Assembly (NCBI GenBank): GCA_964452575.1
Contig: CAYVMN010000194.1
Span: 1 to 8,319, forward strand
DNA: 8,319 nucleotides
Source of the DNA: CAYVMN01 sp964452575
Lineage (GTDB): Bacteria > Desulfobacterota > DSM-4660 > Desulfatiglandales > Desulfatiglandaceae
Direction of reading: 5' to 3'
Shown here piece by piece: positions 1 to 7,939 of this stretch. How positions within the stretch are numbered: position 1 is the stretch's first letter; each line of letters starts with the position of its first letter. The position numbers were made by a program, and so were the translations under genes. The notes below the pieces were generated by a model. The model ran no database searches. It worked only from the letters and a program-made list of their open reading frames with translations, and was not told where the DNA came from.

Positions 1-281
1 ACGTCCCTATGAAGAGCCCTCTCCCCTGCCTGGCAGAAACTGTATTTAAAGGTAAAGGGGCGTGCCACAGGCTGTGAAGAATTTGGTTACGTCCTTTGGA
101 AAAAAGACCCTCGCGGTCCTCCCTTCGGGCCGGAGGCGGCCTTCCTTTCAAAGCGCTAAAGTATTACTTCCCTTGACCTCTAGCATTGAAGAAGTTACAT
201 TGTACCCGCCCGAAAAATGATGGCTGCAACTCATTTATATGGTCTGCTTGGGCATCACGTGAAACCTGAAGACGCCCAGAT
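1..281. other. upstream non-coding region with possible tail of a preceding gene
   Basis: No convincing gene is visible. One + strand frame is open from the left edge to a TAA at 47-49 (reads RPYEEPSPLPGRNCI) and another to a TGA at about 75-77; either could be the end of a gene lying to the left, but 15 to 25 residues are too few to identify. A GC-rich segment at 118-136 can fold (CCTCC at 118-122 with GGAGG at 132-136), but no T-run follows it, so I do not call a terminator. The rest of the stretch carries the promoter candidate described separately and the leader of the first glycosyltransferase. Confidence 0.4.
173..201 (+). promoter_or_regulatory. candidate sigma70-type promoter for the glycosyltransferase genes
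   Basis: TTGACC at 173-178 matches the -35 consensus at five of six positions. After exactly 17 bases, TACATT at 196-201 matches the -10 consensus at four of six. Transcription would begin near 208, giving a leader of about 75 bases before the ATG at 282. It sits in the only sizeable gap upstream of the first gene. The match is by eye and the -10 box is imperfect. Confidence 0.35.
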
Positions 282-1142
282 ATGAGTGATTTTTCAGTTA
301 TTATAGTCAACTATAACACGGCCGACTTCCTCAGGAGATGCCTTAATTCCCTTGGCTCTCAAGGGGATATCAGGGTCCGAGCGATTGTGGTTGACAATGC
401 CTCTCATGACCACAGCCAGGATGTCGTAAGAGGCGAATTCCCGCAGGTGAAGCTTATAGCCAATGACCGGAACCTTGGGTTTGCCCGGGCGAACAATCAG
501 GCCTTAAGGTCCTGCAGATCCAAATATGTCTATTTCTTGAATCCTGACACCGAGGTGCAAAAGGGCGCACTCGGCGCCATATTAGAGTTCATGGATTCCC
601 ATCCTAAGGTGGGCCTTGCAGGTACTCGAATTATTAACCCGGACGGATCATCACAACCTTCAGTGGGGACCCGCTATCCGGGTCAGAAGCACGCAAAAGA
701 GGAGTTGAGAGGCCTCGATACGGGCATCGCTTGGGTCTTGGGGGCCTCAATGATAGCAAGACGGGCGCTTTTTGAGGATCTGGGCGGTTTTGACGAGAGG
801 TTTCATCTCTACGGGGAAGAACAGGATCTCTGTCTGAGGGCAAGAAAGGCGGGATGGGCTATTGGGTATATCCCGCATGCGGTGGTGGTTCACTGGGCCG
901 GGCAAAGTGAGCGGGACACCAGGCCGGTAGAGATATGGAAAAAGAAATTTGAGGCAGAACTCGTTTTCTACGAAAAACACTATACCAGACGGACCATCCG
1001 GGCAATAAAGAGGGCCAACCTCGTCCAGGCCTTGTGGAGGCTGGCTACATTAAGGCTCACCCTCCCCTTTACCCGCGATAGGGAGAATTCCCTCAGAAAG
1101 CTGGACAAGTATAGGCTTGCCCTTAGGGTCTTCCACCTCTGA
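282..1142 (+). CDS. GT2-family glycosyltransferase, rhamnosyltransferase (WbbL/RfbF)-like
   Basis: This 286-residue protein is an inverting GT-A glycosyltransferase that probably adds one sugar (often rhamnose in this subfamily) to a lipid-linked LPS or O-antigen precursor at the cytoplasmic face of the inner membrane. Visible motifs in order: SVIIVNYNT near residues 5-13; VDNAS at 37-41, the nucleotide-sugar strand; NLGFARANN at 64-72; NPD at 88-90 in the place of the DXD metal-binding motif; WVLGASMI at 151-158; GFDE at 169-172; and GEEQDLCLRAR at 178-188, carrying the acidic catalytic-base region. H204 follows in VVHWAGQS. Beyond about residue 215 the tail is basic and partly amphipathic, as is usual for membrane-associated members. 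Length is typical for the subfamily. The start is the first ATG of the frame and gives an intact first beta strand; its Shine-Dalgarno sequence is weak. The next gene starts 37 bases downstream, so the two are probably co-transcribed. Donor and acceptor sugars cannot be read from the sequence. Confidence 0.9.
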   Translation: MSDFSVIIVNYNTADFLRRCLNSLGSQGDIRVRAIVVDNASHDHSQDVVRGEFPQVKLIANDRNLGFARANNQALRSCRSKYVYFLNPDTEVQKGALGAILEFMDSHPKVGLAGTRIINPDGSSQPSVGTRYPGQKHAKEELRGLDTGIAWVLGASMIARRALFEDLGGFDERFHLYGEEQDLCLRARKAGWAIGYIPHAVVVHWAGQSERDTRPVEIWKKKFEAELVFYEKHYTRRTIRAIKRANLVQALWRLATLRLTLPFTRDRENSLRKLDKYRLALRVFHL

Positions 1143-1179
1143 GGACAATCAGGCCCTGTTACGTGCCTTAAAGGTTGGC

Positions 1180-2364
1180 ATGAAGATCGCTGTAGTGATT
1201 CCAAAGTATGGCCATGTAGGAGGGGCCGAAGGCTTTGCCTATCAGCTCACAGAGAGGTTGGCCTGGCGTAACGGTCTTGAGATCCACATATTTGCCAACA
1301 AATGGCTTCCGGGCAAGGCCCCTGTCAAATTCCATCATATCCCCATAATCACCTTCCCGCGGTTTATGAGGCAGCCGAGTTTTGCATATTTTTCAAAAAA
1401 GCGGATCTGCCCTCATGATTTCGATATGGTCCACAGCCATGATCGGATCTTCCGTATGGATCTATTCACCATGCACGGCATCCCTCACAAGACCTGGATC
1501 AGAAAGGCTAGAGGGAAGCGGCTCAGTCTCTATGACAGGTCTGTTGCCTGGGTGGAAGAAAGGGGACTCAATGGACCATCTAAGCCTATGGTCCTGCCCG
1601 TTTCCTCCCTTGTCAGAGATGAGCTCTTACGGCTCTATGATATCCCGGAATCAAGAATCCGTATAATCCACCCTGGCGTTTCAATGGATCGGTTTTCTGC
1701 CCTCGACCGGGAGGTCTGCAGACGGGAAATCCGAGGACGTCATGCCATCTCCCAGGATGACATAATCGCCTTGTTTGTGGGCATGAATTTCGAGATCAAA
1801 CGTCTGGGGCTCGTCCTGGAAGGAATTGCCGGGATTGCCGGGAAAGGCAATAAAGGCCGCAACCTCAGGGTATTTGTGGTAGGGAAGGGAAAAAGGGAGC
1901 GATATCTGACTATGGCCCGCGACCTAGGAATCCTTGAACGGGTTGTCTTTGCAGGCATCACCCGTGAAGTAGAGAAATATTATCTGGCAAGCGACATATT
2001 TGTTATGCCATCGGTATTCGACACCTTCGGGATGACGGTTCTGGAGGCCATGGCGGCCGGCCTGCCGGTTGTTATTACCGAGAGGGTCGGGGCCAAGGAC
2101 CTCGTAGAGTCAGGCGTACATGGTTTTGTCCTTGGAAAATCCCCTTCCGCCCCTGAAATCAGTGAAAGACTTGCCTTTCTAATGGATAAAGACGCCCGCA
2201 CGAAAATGGGAAGGCGCGCCCGAGAGGTAGCACTAGGGCATACATGGGATAGGGTCGCGGATCAGATGGCAGATATGTATCACATGGTCGCCAATGGAAA
2301 GAGTAAAGGTTCACAGGTTCTGGGTTCACCATTCAAGGTTAGGGGTCAGGGACAAACATGCTGA
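1180..2364 (+). CDS. GT4-family glycosyltransferase, WaaG-like (LPS core)
   Basis: This 394-residue protein is a retaining GT-B glycosyltransferase that probably adds a hexose to the LPS core or O-antigen chain. The N-terminal domain opens with MKIAVVIPKYGHVGGAEGF, including the glycine-rich acceptor-side loop at about 11-16. The C-terminal nucleotide-sugar domain shows IHPGVSMDRF at 163-172, FVGMNFEIKRLG at 199-210, VVGKG at 233-237, and FDTFGMTVLEAMAAGLPVV at 280-298. The last is the E-x7-E region, with Asp (D281) at the first position and E289 at the second. I chose the ATG at 1180 because TAAAGG at 1169-1174 lies five bases upstream and the first beta strand begins there; a TTG at 1117 would add 21 residues and overlap the previous gene. 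The last ~18 residues (from about SKGSQV) are encoded by a tandem repeat rather than by family sequence, so the natural C-terminus has probably been replaced or extended. The family assignment is firm; the sugar specificity is not. Confidence 0.88.
   Translation: MKIAVVIPKYGHVGGAEGFAYQLTERLAWRNGLEIHIFANKWLPGKAPVKFHHIPIITFPRFMRQPSFAYFSKKRICPHDFDMVHSHDRIFRMDLFTMHGIPHKTWIRKARGKRLSLYDRSVAWVEERGLNGPSKPMVLPVSSLVRDELLRLYDIPESRIRIIHPGVSMDRFSALDREVCRREIRGRHAISQDDIIALFVGMNFEIKRLGLVLEGIAGIAGKGNKGRNLRVFVVGKGKRERYLTMARDLGILERVVFAGITREVEKYYLASDIFVMPSVFDTFGMTVLEAMAAGLPVVITERVGAKDLVESGVHGFVLGKSPSAPEISERLAFLMDKDARTKMGRRAREVALGHTWDRVADQMADMYHMVANGKSKGSQVLGSPFKVRGQGQTC
2306..2346. repeat. degenerate tandem repeat (GGTTC-type units), left arm
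   Basis: Repeated GGTTC or AAGGTT units spaced 7 to 13 bases apart (AAAGGTTCACAGGTTC, then GGGTTCACC and CAAGGTTAGG) run through the 3' end of the GT4 gene. On the opposite strand they read as GAACC units and match the style of the array at 2474-2512, so the two form a loose inverted pair around a spacer of about 130 bases. The unit is translated as the odd C-terminal tail of the GT4 protein. Confidence 0.6.
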
Positions 2365-2473
2365 CCTTGTCAAGTAACGTCCGATGGCCCTTCAATTTCC
2401 AGGTCTAAAGTGACGAACGCTTGCGCCTCTCATGTGAATATGTCTCAAGAATCGATGCCGGGGACAAAAACAC

Positions 2474-2512
2474 AACCCTAAACCCCTGAACCTTTGAACC
2501 CTTGAACGGTTA
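2474..2512. repeat. degenerate tandem repeat (TGAACC units), right arm
   Basis: The units CCTGAACC, TTTGAACCC and TTGAACGG follow one another with a period of 8 to 9 bases, preceded by ACCCTAAACCCC. The complement of the array at 2306-2346 (GAACC units, ACCCCTAACC) resembles it. It lies in the gap before arnB, upstream of the promoter candidate. No function can be read from it. Confidence 0.65.
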
Positions 2513-2538
2513 CTGGAAAGACTGGTGAGACGAACAGC

Positions 2539-2566
2539 TTGACTATGCCCCAAACTTTACTAGAAT
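2539..2566 (+). promoter_or_regulatory. candidate sigma70-type promoter of the arn operon
   Basis: TTGACT at 2539-2544 (five of six -35 positions) is followed after 16 bases by TAGAAT at 2561-2566 (five of six -10 positions). Transcription would begin near 2573, giving a leader of about 34 bases before the GTG at 2607. The -10 box contains the A and T of the upstream ATG at 2565, so a transcript from this promoter could not use that ATG. The position fits a promoter dedicated to arnBCADT, separate from the upstream glycosyltransferases. Confidence 0.5.
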
Positions 2567-2595
2567 GGGCAGACCTTGGGGTTTATCCTATTACC

Positions 2596-2600
2596 TGGAG
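2596..2600 (+). promoter_or_regulatory. Shine-Dalgarno site deciding the arnB start
   Basis: TGGAG at 2596-2600 lies six bases before the GTG at 2607, optimal spacing. The more upstream ATG at 2565 has only TTACTAGA in front of it, with no purine-rich site. The position therefore favours the GTG as the arnB start. Confidence 0.55.
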
Positions 2601-2606
2601 CGTATA

Positions 2607-3760
2607 GTGAGAAGTCAATTCCTGCCATTTTCACGTCCATCCATCACGGAGGAAGACATTGCTGCTGTTGGTGATGTACTTCGATCAGGGTGGATCACTA
2701 CAGGATCAAGGACTGCCGACTTTGAACGAGAATTCTGTCGGTATGTTGGTTGCGCCGGAGCGGTTGCCCTTTCATCGGCCTCGGCCGGAATGCACCTATC
2801 GCTCAAGGCCCTAGGAATCGGACCTGGGGACGAGGTAATTACGCCTTCCATGACGTGGGTTTCAACCGTTAATCTGACCGTCCTGGCTGGGGCTGTTCCG
2901 GTTTTTTGCGATATAGACAAGGATACACTGATGGTATCCATCGAGTTCGTGGAAAACTGCCTTTCCCCCAAGACCAAGTTGATTGTCCCCGTACACTTTG
3001 CCGGCGCCTCAGTCCATATGGACCCCATCCGGAAGCTGGCTGATAAAAGGGCAATCCCTGTGATAGAAGATGCGGCCCATGCCCTGGGTACGCATTATTT
3101 GGGGCAACCTGTAGGGAGAAAGGGGATCTCCATCTTCTCCTTTCACCCCATAAAAAACATCACTACCGGCGAAGGGGGCATGTTCTGCTCTGAGGATGAG
3201 GATCTTATCGAGCGTATCAAGCGGTTGAAATTCCACGGGCTCGGCGTGGATGCTTACGACCGGCACACGCAGGGCCGCTCTCCGCAGGCCGAGGTCTTAG
3301 AACCGGGCTATAAATACAACATGATCGACATCTCGGCCGCCCTCGGACTCAGGCAGCTGGCCAGAGTCAACGAATTGAATAAGAAGAGGACCGAACTGGC
3401 AATGAGATACAAGGAACGCCTATCCGAGATAGAGGAAATCATACCCATTTCTGATCCGCCCCATACAACAAGGCACGCCTGGCATTTATTAGTCGTACGC
3501 CTGGACATAGATAAGGCCTCGATCAGCCGAGACGATTTTATGCACGAACTACAACAGAGAAACATAGGTACGGGTCTTCATTTCCGCGCTGTCCACCTCC
3601 AGAAGTATTACACTGAAACAATGGGCACCCACTACGGCATGCTGCCGAATACAGAGTGGAATTCTGACCGCATTTGTTCTCTCCCCCTATTTCCTGATAT
3701 GACCATTGATGACGTAGATGACGTGATAGAGACAGTAAAAGAGGTCCTGAAACGCAGGGC

Positions 3761-3764
<4 letters not shown>
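2607..3764 (+). CDS. arnB: UDP-4-amino-4-deoxy-L-arabinose--oxoglutarate aminotransferase
   Basis: ArnB is the PLP-dependent enzyme that converts UDP-4-keto-pentose (the ArnA decarboxylase product) to UDP-L-Ara4N with glutamate as amino donor, in the cytoplasm. It belongs to the DegT/DnrJ/EryC1/StrS family. With the GTG at 2607 the protein has 385 residues, matching the family length (about 380). Visible in that numbering: FLPFSRPSITEEDIAAV at 5-21 and SGWITTG at 27-33; ASAGMH at 58-63; the PLP-holding VIEDAAHALG near 152-161 (D155); FSFHPIKNITTGEGG at 177-191 with the Schiff-base lysine K183; LKFHGLGVDAYDR at 207-219; GYKYN at 234-238; and GTGLHFRAVHLQKYY and PNTEWNSDRICSLPLFPDMT near the C-terminus. 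These strings are close to enterobacterial ArnB. An ATG at 2565 would add 14 residues but overlaps a promoter -10 box and lacks a Shine-Dalgarno sequence. The stop overlaps the arnC start candidate by four bases. Confidence 0.93.
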
Positions 3765-4869
<1,105 letters not shown>

Positions 4870-4876
<7 letters not shown>

Positions 4877-4945
4877 GCGGTAAGCAGTAAGCAGCTGAGG
4901 ACCAAAAGAATCTGCTCACTGCCCACTGCTTTCTGCTTACTGTTA
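4870..4945. repeat. inverted pair of heptad arrays (GCAGTAA-type) between arnC and arnA
   Basis: The left arm carries four consecutive heptads (GCAGTAG, GCGGTAA, GCAGTAA, GCAGCTG) at 4870-4897. The right arm, 4911-4945, carries the complement of similar heptads (GCAGTAA, GCAGTGG, GCAGTGA-like). CAGTAAGCAG at 4885-4894 is perfectly complementary to CTGCTTACTG at 4933-4942, so the region can fold into a long imperfect hairpin. The arnC stop TAG (4874-4876) is part of the first heptad. No T-run follows, so it is not a standard terminator, and the operon continues 15 bases later. Confidence 0.85.
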
Positions 4946-4960
4946 AAAGAGGACCTCTTT
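4946..4960 (+). promoter_or_regulatory. arnA Shine-Dalgarno inside a perfect 15-base palindrome
   Basis: AAAGAGGACCTCTTT at 4946-4960 is a perfect palindrome around A4953 and abuts the arnA ATG. It contains the AGAGGA Shine-Dalgarno (4948-4953), which ends seven bases before the ATG. The RNA could form a six-pair stem with a GAC loop that hides the ribosome binding site; coupling to arnC translation or another mechanism would be needed to open it. The sequence is seen directly; the effect is inference. Confidence 0.5.
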
Positions 4961-6964
4961 ATGAAAGCCATAGTCTTGGCGTATCATAATATCGGCTGCG
5001 TCGGCATGAAGGCCTTGTTGCGCCACGGATTCCAAGTCCTCTGTGTATTCACACACAGGGATGATCCACAGGAGACCATCTGGTTTGGTTCTGTTGCAGA
5101 GCTTGCCGCATCGAAGAATATTCCTGTCTTTGCCCCTGATGATATCAATCATCCCATATGGGTTCGAAAGATAAGGGAACTTCAACCTGATATCATCTTC
5201 TCCTTTTATTACCGGAACATAGTGAGACGGCCTATACTGGAGATCCCCCCTTCAGGATGCCTTAACCTGCACGGTTCCCTCCTGCCCAGGTATCGAGGAA
5301 GATGCCCGATCAACTGGGTCCTCCTAAAGGGTGAAAAGGAAACGGGCGTGACCTTGCATTACATGACCATTCGGCCTGATGCCGGAGATATTGTCTGCCA
5401 AGAAAAGATCCTAATCTCTGAGGATGACACAGCCCGGACACTCCATGAAAAAATGGCAGATGCATCTTCTGGGATGCTTGACCAGATCCTCCCGCAAATC
5501 ATTGAGGGAAATGCCCCCCGCATCCCCCAGGACCACTCCAGGGCCACATATTACGGGGGACGGCGACCCGAAGATGGAGAAATAGACTGGAATGGAACTG
5601 CAAAGGAAGTGAGGAATCTCATTAGGGCGGTTTCACACCCATATCCAGGGGCCTTCAGTCATGTAGGGGCGACGAAATGCCTTTTCTGGCAGGTCACGGA
5701 TTTACCCGAAGGCGGAGAGGCTCAAAGTCCGGGTACCGTTGTCTCTACCAATCCCCTTATTATCGCATGCGGAGAAGGGATGGCGCAGGTGGATTTCGGC
5801 CAGGCCGAGGGAGGGCTGTATATGGCCGGCACCCAGATTGCCCATGAGCTCGGCCTCACCGAAGGCATGAGGTTTGGACCTCGCATAACAACCCAACTGG
5901 AGGCGGTGAGGAAAAAGAGGGTCCTTATCTTGGGTGTTGACGGCTTCATAGGCAATGCCCTCAGCGAACGGCTCCTGCAGAGCGGTAAATATGAGGTCCA
6001 CGGAATGGACCTCAGGTCCGAATCCATTAAGCGGCTCCTGGATAAACCTGGATTTTATTTTGATGAGGGCGATATCTCCATCCACCGCGAATGGATCGAG
6101 TATCACGTCACAAAGTGCGACATCGTAATTCCACTGGTCGCCATTGCCACACCCATTGAATATACCCGAAACCCCATCAGGGTCTTTGAACTGGATTTTG
6201 AAGAAAACCTCAGGGTCGTGCGGTATTGTCTCAAATACAACAAGCGGATTGTCTTTCCTTCATCCTCCGAGGTTTACGGGATGTGCCAAGACGATGAGTT
6301 TGATGAAGATAGATCCAATTTGGTATTGGGACCCGTACAGAAAGAAAGGTGGATCTATTCCTGTTGCAAGCAGCTCTTAGACAGGGTCATCTGGGCCTTT
6401 GGAGAAAAGGCCGGATTGCAGTTTACGCTTTTCAGGCCATTTAATTGGATTGGGCCGAGGCTAGACAGCCTCACATCGGCCCGCATCGGGAGTTCACGAG
6501 CAATCACCCAGCTCATTCTGAACCTAGTTGAAGGCACGCCGATCCTGCTCATAGACTCTGGAGACCAGAAGCGCTGTTTCACAGACGTCTCGGACGGTAT
6601 AGAGTGTCTCTACAGGATAATAGAAAATAAAGATGGCCTTTGCAATGGACGAATCATCAATATCGGCAACCCTGATAACGAGGCCAGCATCAAGGAACTG
6701 GCAGAGCTCTTGGTCGCAAAGTTCTATCAGCACCCCTTAAGGTCAAGATTCCCCCCCTTTGCAGGTTTCCGCGAGACGGAAAGCCGGTCTTATTACGGCC
6801 CAGGATACCAGGACATTGAACACAGGAAACCGAGCATCCGTAATGCCCAACGCCTTCTCGGCTGGACCCCCTTTGTCGGACTTGAAGAGTCGGTGGAGAG
6901 GACCCTTGATTTCTTTCTCAGAGAGGCCTTAGGTTCTGAAGACTTCCAGGTCTCCAAAGGGTAA
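4961..6964 (+). CDS. arnA: bifunctional UDP-L-Ara4N formyltransferase / UDP-glucuronate decarboxylase
   Basis: ArnA catalyses two steps of L-Ara4N synthesis in the cytoplasm: NAD-dependent oxidative decarboxylation of UDP-glucuronate (C-terminal domain) and N-10-formyltetrahydrofolate-dependent formylation of UDP-L-Ara4N (N-terminal domain). At 667 residues it matches the usual two-domain length (E. coli 660). The formyltransferase half (about 1-305) has LNLHGSLLPRYRG at 101-113 with catalytic N102 and H104, and D140 in RPDAGDIV, at the same numbers as in E. coli ArnA. The decarboxylase half starts near 318 with VLILGVDGFIGN (GxxGxxG at 325-331), then EGDISIHREWIEYHV at 369-383, AIATPIEYTRNP at 394-405, PSSSEVYGM at 433-441 (S436, E437), the YxxxK pair Y466 and K470 (YSCCK), FRPFNWIGPRLD at 491-502, KRCFTD at 537-542 and HRKPSIRNA at 621-629 with R622. 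No catalytic residue looks lost and the fusion is intact. The ATG at 4961 has a Shine-Dalgarno at ideal spacing. The gap to arnC is 84 bases, filled by a repeat. Confidence 0.96.
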   Translation: MKAIVLAYHNIGCVGMKALLRHGFQVLCVFTHRDDPQETIWFGSVAELAASKNIPVFAPDDINHPIWVRKIRELQPDIIFSFYYRNIVRRPILEIPPSGCLNLHGSLLPRYRGRCPINWVLLKGEKETGVTLHYMTIRPDAGDIVCQEKILISEDDTARTLHEKMADASSGMLDQILPQIIEGNAPRIPQDHSRATYYGGRRPEDGEIDWNGTAKEVRNLIRAVSHPYPGAFSHVGATKCLFWQVTDLPEGGEAQSPGTVVSTNPLIIACGEGMAQVDFGQAEGGLYMAGTQIAHELGLTEGMRFGPRITTQLEAVRKKRVLILGVDGFIGNALSERLLQSGKYEVHGMDLRSESIKRLLDKPGFYFDEGDISIHREWIEYHVTKCDIVIPLVAIATPIEYTRNPIRVFELDFEENLRVVRYCLKYNKRIVFPSSSEVYGMCQDDEFDEDRSNLVLGPVQKERWIYSCCKQLLDRVIWAFGEKAGLQFTLFRPFNWIGPRLDSLTSARIGSSRAITQLILNLVEGTPILLIDSGDQKRCFTDVSDGIECLYRIIENKDGLCNGRIINIGNPDNEASIKELAELLVAKFYQHPLRSRFPPFAGFRETESRSYYGPGYQDIEHRKPSIRNAQRLLGWTPFVGLEESVERTLDFFLREALGSEDFQVSKG

Positions 6965-6971
6965 ATAATGG

Positions 6972-7006
6972 GCGCTAGGCGGTGGGCGGTGGGGAGCAGG
7001 CAGTAA
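6972..7006. repeat. five-unit heptad array (GCGGTGG/GCAGTAA-type) between arnA and arnD
   Basis: Five back-to-back heptads: GCGCTAG at 6972, GCGGTGG at 6979 and 6986, GGAGCAG at 6993 and GCAGTAA at 7000. The last unit is identical to the core unit of the array between arnC and arnA, so both belong to one degenerate family. It occupies most of the 64-base gap between the arnA stop and the arnD start. A purine-rich AGAGGAAAG at 7007-7015 follows directly. Confidence 0.82.
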
Positions 7007-7028
7007 AGAGGAAAGATCAAGTTCTCCT

Positions 7029-7937
7029 ATGAAGATAGGCCTCAGGATCGATGTGGACAGCCTAAGGGGCACCAGAAATGGTGTCCCGAACCTATGCGAG
7101 GTCCTGAACGCCCATTCAATAAAGGCCTCATTCTTTTTTTCTGTGGGTCCCGATAATATGGGCCGACACATCTGGCGCATGGTCCGGCCTTCCTTCTTAT
7201 GGAAGATGTTGAGAACCAGGGCGCCAAGCCTGTACGGATGGGACATCTTGCTCAGGGGCACCTTTGGGCAAGGCCCCATCATAGGTGAAACCCTTGGCCC
7301 CATAATACGTTCCGTTGCAGACGCAGGACACGAAGTGGGCCTCCATGCATGGGATCACCACGCGTGGCAGGCCCACATAGATCAAATGGACGGAGATACA
7401 ATATACCAACATATCAGAAAAGGCGTTAAATCGCTCACCCGGATCTTGGACCGACCTATTACATGTTCGGCATCTCCCGCCTGGAGATGTAACGATCGGG
7501 TGCTCCTGGAAAAGGAACGGTTTCCATTTGCATATAACAGCGACTGTAGGGGAGAATGGATATTCTACCCGGTTGTCCGGGAAGAAGTCTTGGGTCAGCC
7601 TCAAATTCCGGTCACTCTCCCCACCTATGATGAGGTTATTGGGGCCGGGGGAATAGACAATAGCAATTATAACGACCATATCCTTTCACTCATCAAGCCG
7701 GACCGGCTCAACGTCCTTGCCATCCACGCCGAGGTCGAAGGCATTACCCTCAGCGGAATGTTCGAGGCCTTCCTGATTATCGCAAAATCAAAGGGGGCAT
7801 CTTTTGTACCTTTGGAGAAGCTCCTCAGAGATTTCCCCGCCATTGCCCCTGGGGCCATCGTCCCTAAGCGGGTCAAGGGGCGCGAGGGCTGGGTCTCCTT
7901 TCAGGCCCCCGCCAAATCCCCTGTACACGGACATTGA
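7029..7937 (+). CDS. arnD: 4-deoxy-4-formamido-L-arabinose-phosphoundecaprenol deformylase
   Basis: ArnD removes the formyl group from undecaprenyl-phosphate-linked L-Ara4FN, making transfer irreversible and leaving the free amine needed on lipid A. It is a polysaccharide deacetylase-type (NodB-fold) metal enzyme acting at the inner membrane. The 302 residues match the family (E. coli about 296). Visible: GLRIDVDSLRGTRNGVPNL at 4-22 with the metal/catalytic aspartates D8 and D10; FFFSVGPDNMGRH at 35-47; SLYGWDILLRGT at 67-78; HEVGLHAWDHHAWQ at 101-114, with the histidine cluster H106, H110 and H111; YNSDCRG at 169-175; QIPVTLPTYDEVIG at 192-205; and IHAEVEG at 232-238. These closely follow enterobacterial ArnD. 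The ATG at 7029 opens the first beta strand, but its Shine-Dalgarno (AGAGGA near 7007-7012) is 16-17 bases away, unusually far. arnT follows after two bases, so the two are probably translationally coupled. Confidence 0.95.
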   Translation: MKIGLRIDVDSLRGTRNGVPNLCEVLNAHSIKASFFFSVGPDNMGRHIWRMVRPSFLWKMLRTRAPSLYGWDILLRGTFGQGPIIGETLGPIIRSVADAGHEVGLHAWDHHAWQAHIDQMDGDTIYQHIRKGVKSLTRILDRPITCSASPAWRCNDRVLLEKERFPFAYNSDCRGEWIFYPVVREEVLGQPQIPVTLPTYDEVIGAGGIDNSNYNDHILSLIKPDRLNVLAIHAEVEGITLSGMFEAFLIIAKSKGASFVPLEKLLRDFPAIAPGAIVPKRVKGREGWVSFQAPAKSPVHGH

Positions 7938-7939
7938 TA

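Larger units (their letters stand above)
2365..2606. other. non-coding gap between the glycosyltransferases and arnB
   Basis: This gap holds the TGAACC repeat array and the arnB promoter and Shine-Dalgarno candidates, listed separately. In 2365-2473 I see no open reading frame of gene-like character, no RNA gene and no rho-independent terminator; a 5-bp inverted repeat (GACAA 2351-2355, TTGTC 2367-2371) is too weak to call. I found no pair of PmrA-type (CTTAAG-like) or PhoP-type (GGTTTA-like) half-sites, the operators that control arn in enterobacteria, so any regulation here probably uses another system. Confidence 0.5.

Noticed and set aside
1..49. C-terminal end of an upstream gene (15 codons to TAA)
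   Set aside because: Too short to identify and a second frame is equally open; mentioned only as a possibility in the upstream region.
118..136. GC-rich hairpin as a rho-independent terminator
   Set aside because: The stem is only five pairs and no T-run follows it.
1117..1179. TTG start adding 21 residues to the GT4 protein
   Set aside because: It overlaps the previous gene by 26 bases, and the ATG at 1180 has a good Shine-Dalgarno and begins exactly at the first beta strand.
2615..3028. 137-codon minus-strand open frame inside arnB
   Set aside because: Antisense to well-conserved ArnB coding sequence, with no family motif or ribosome site.
5702..6106. 134-codon minus-strand open frame inside arnA
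   Set aside because: Antisense to the ArnA linker and NAD-binding region, which is clearly the coding strand.
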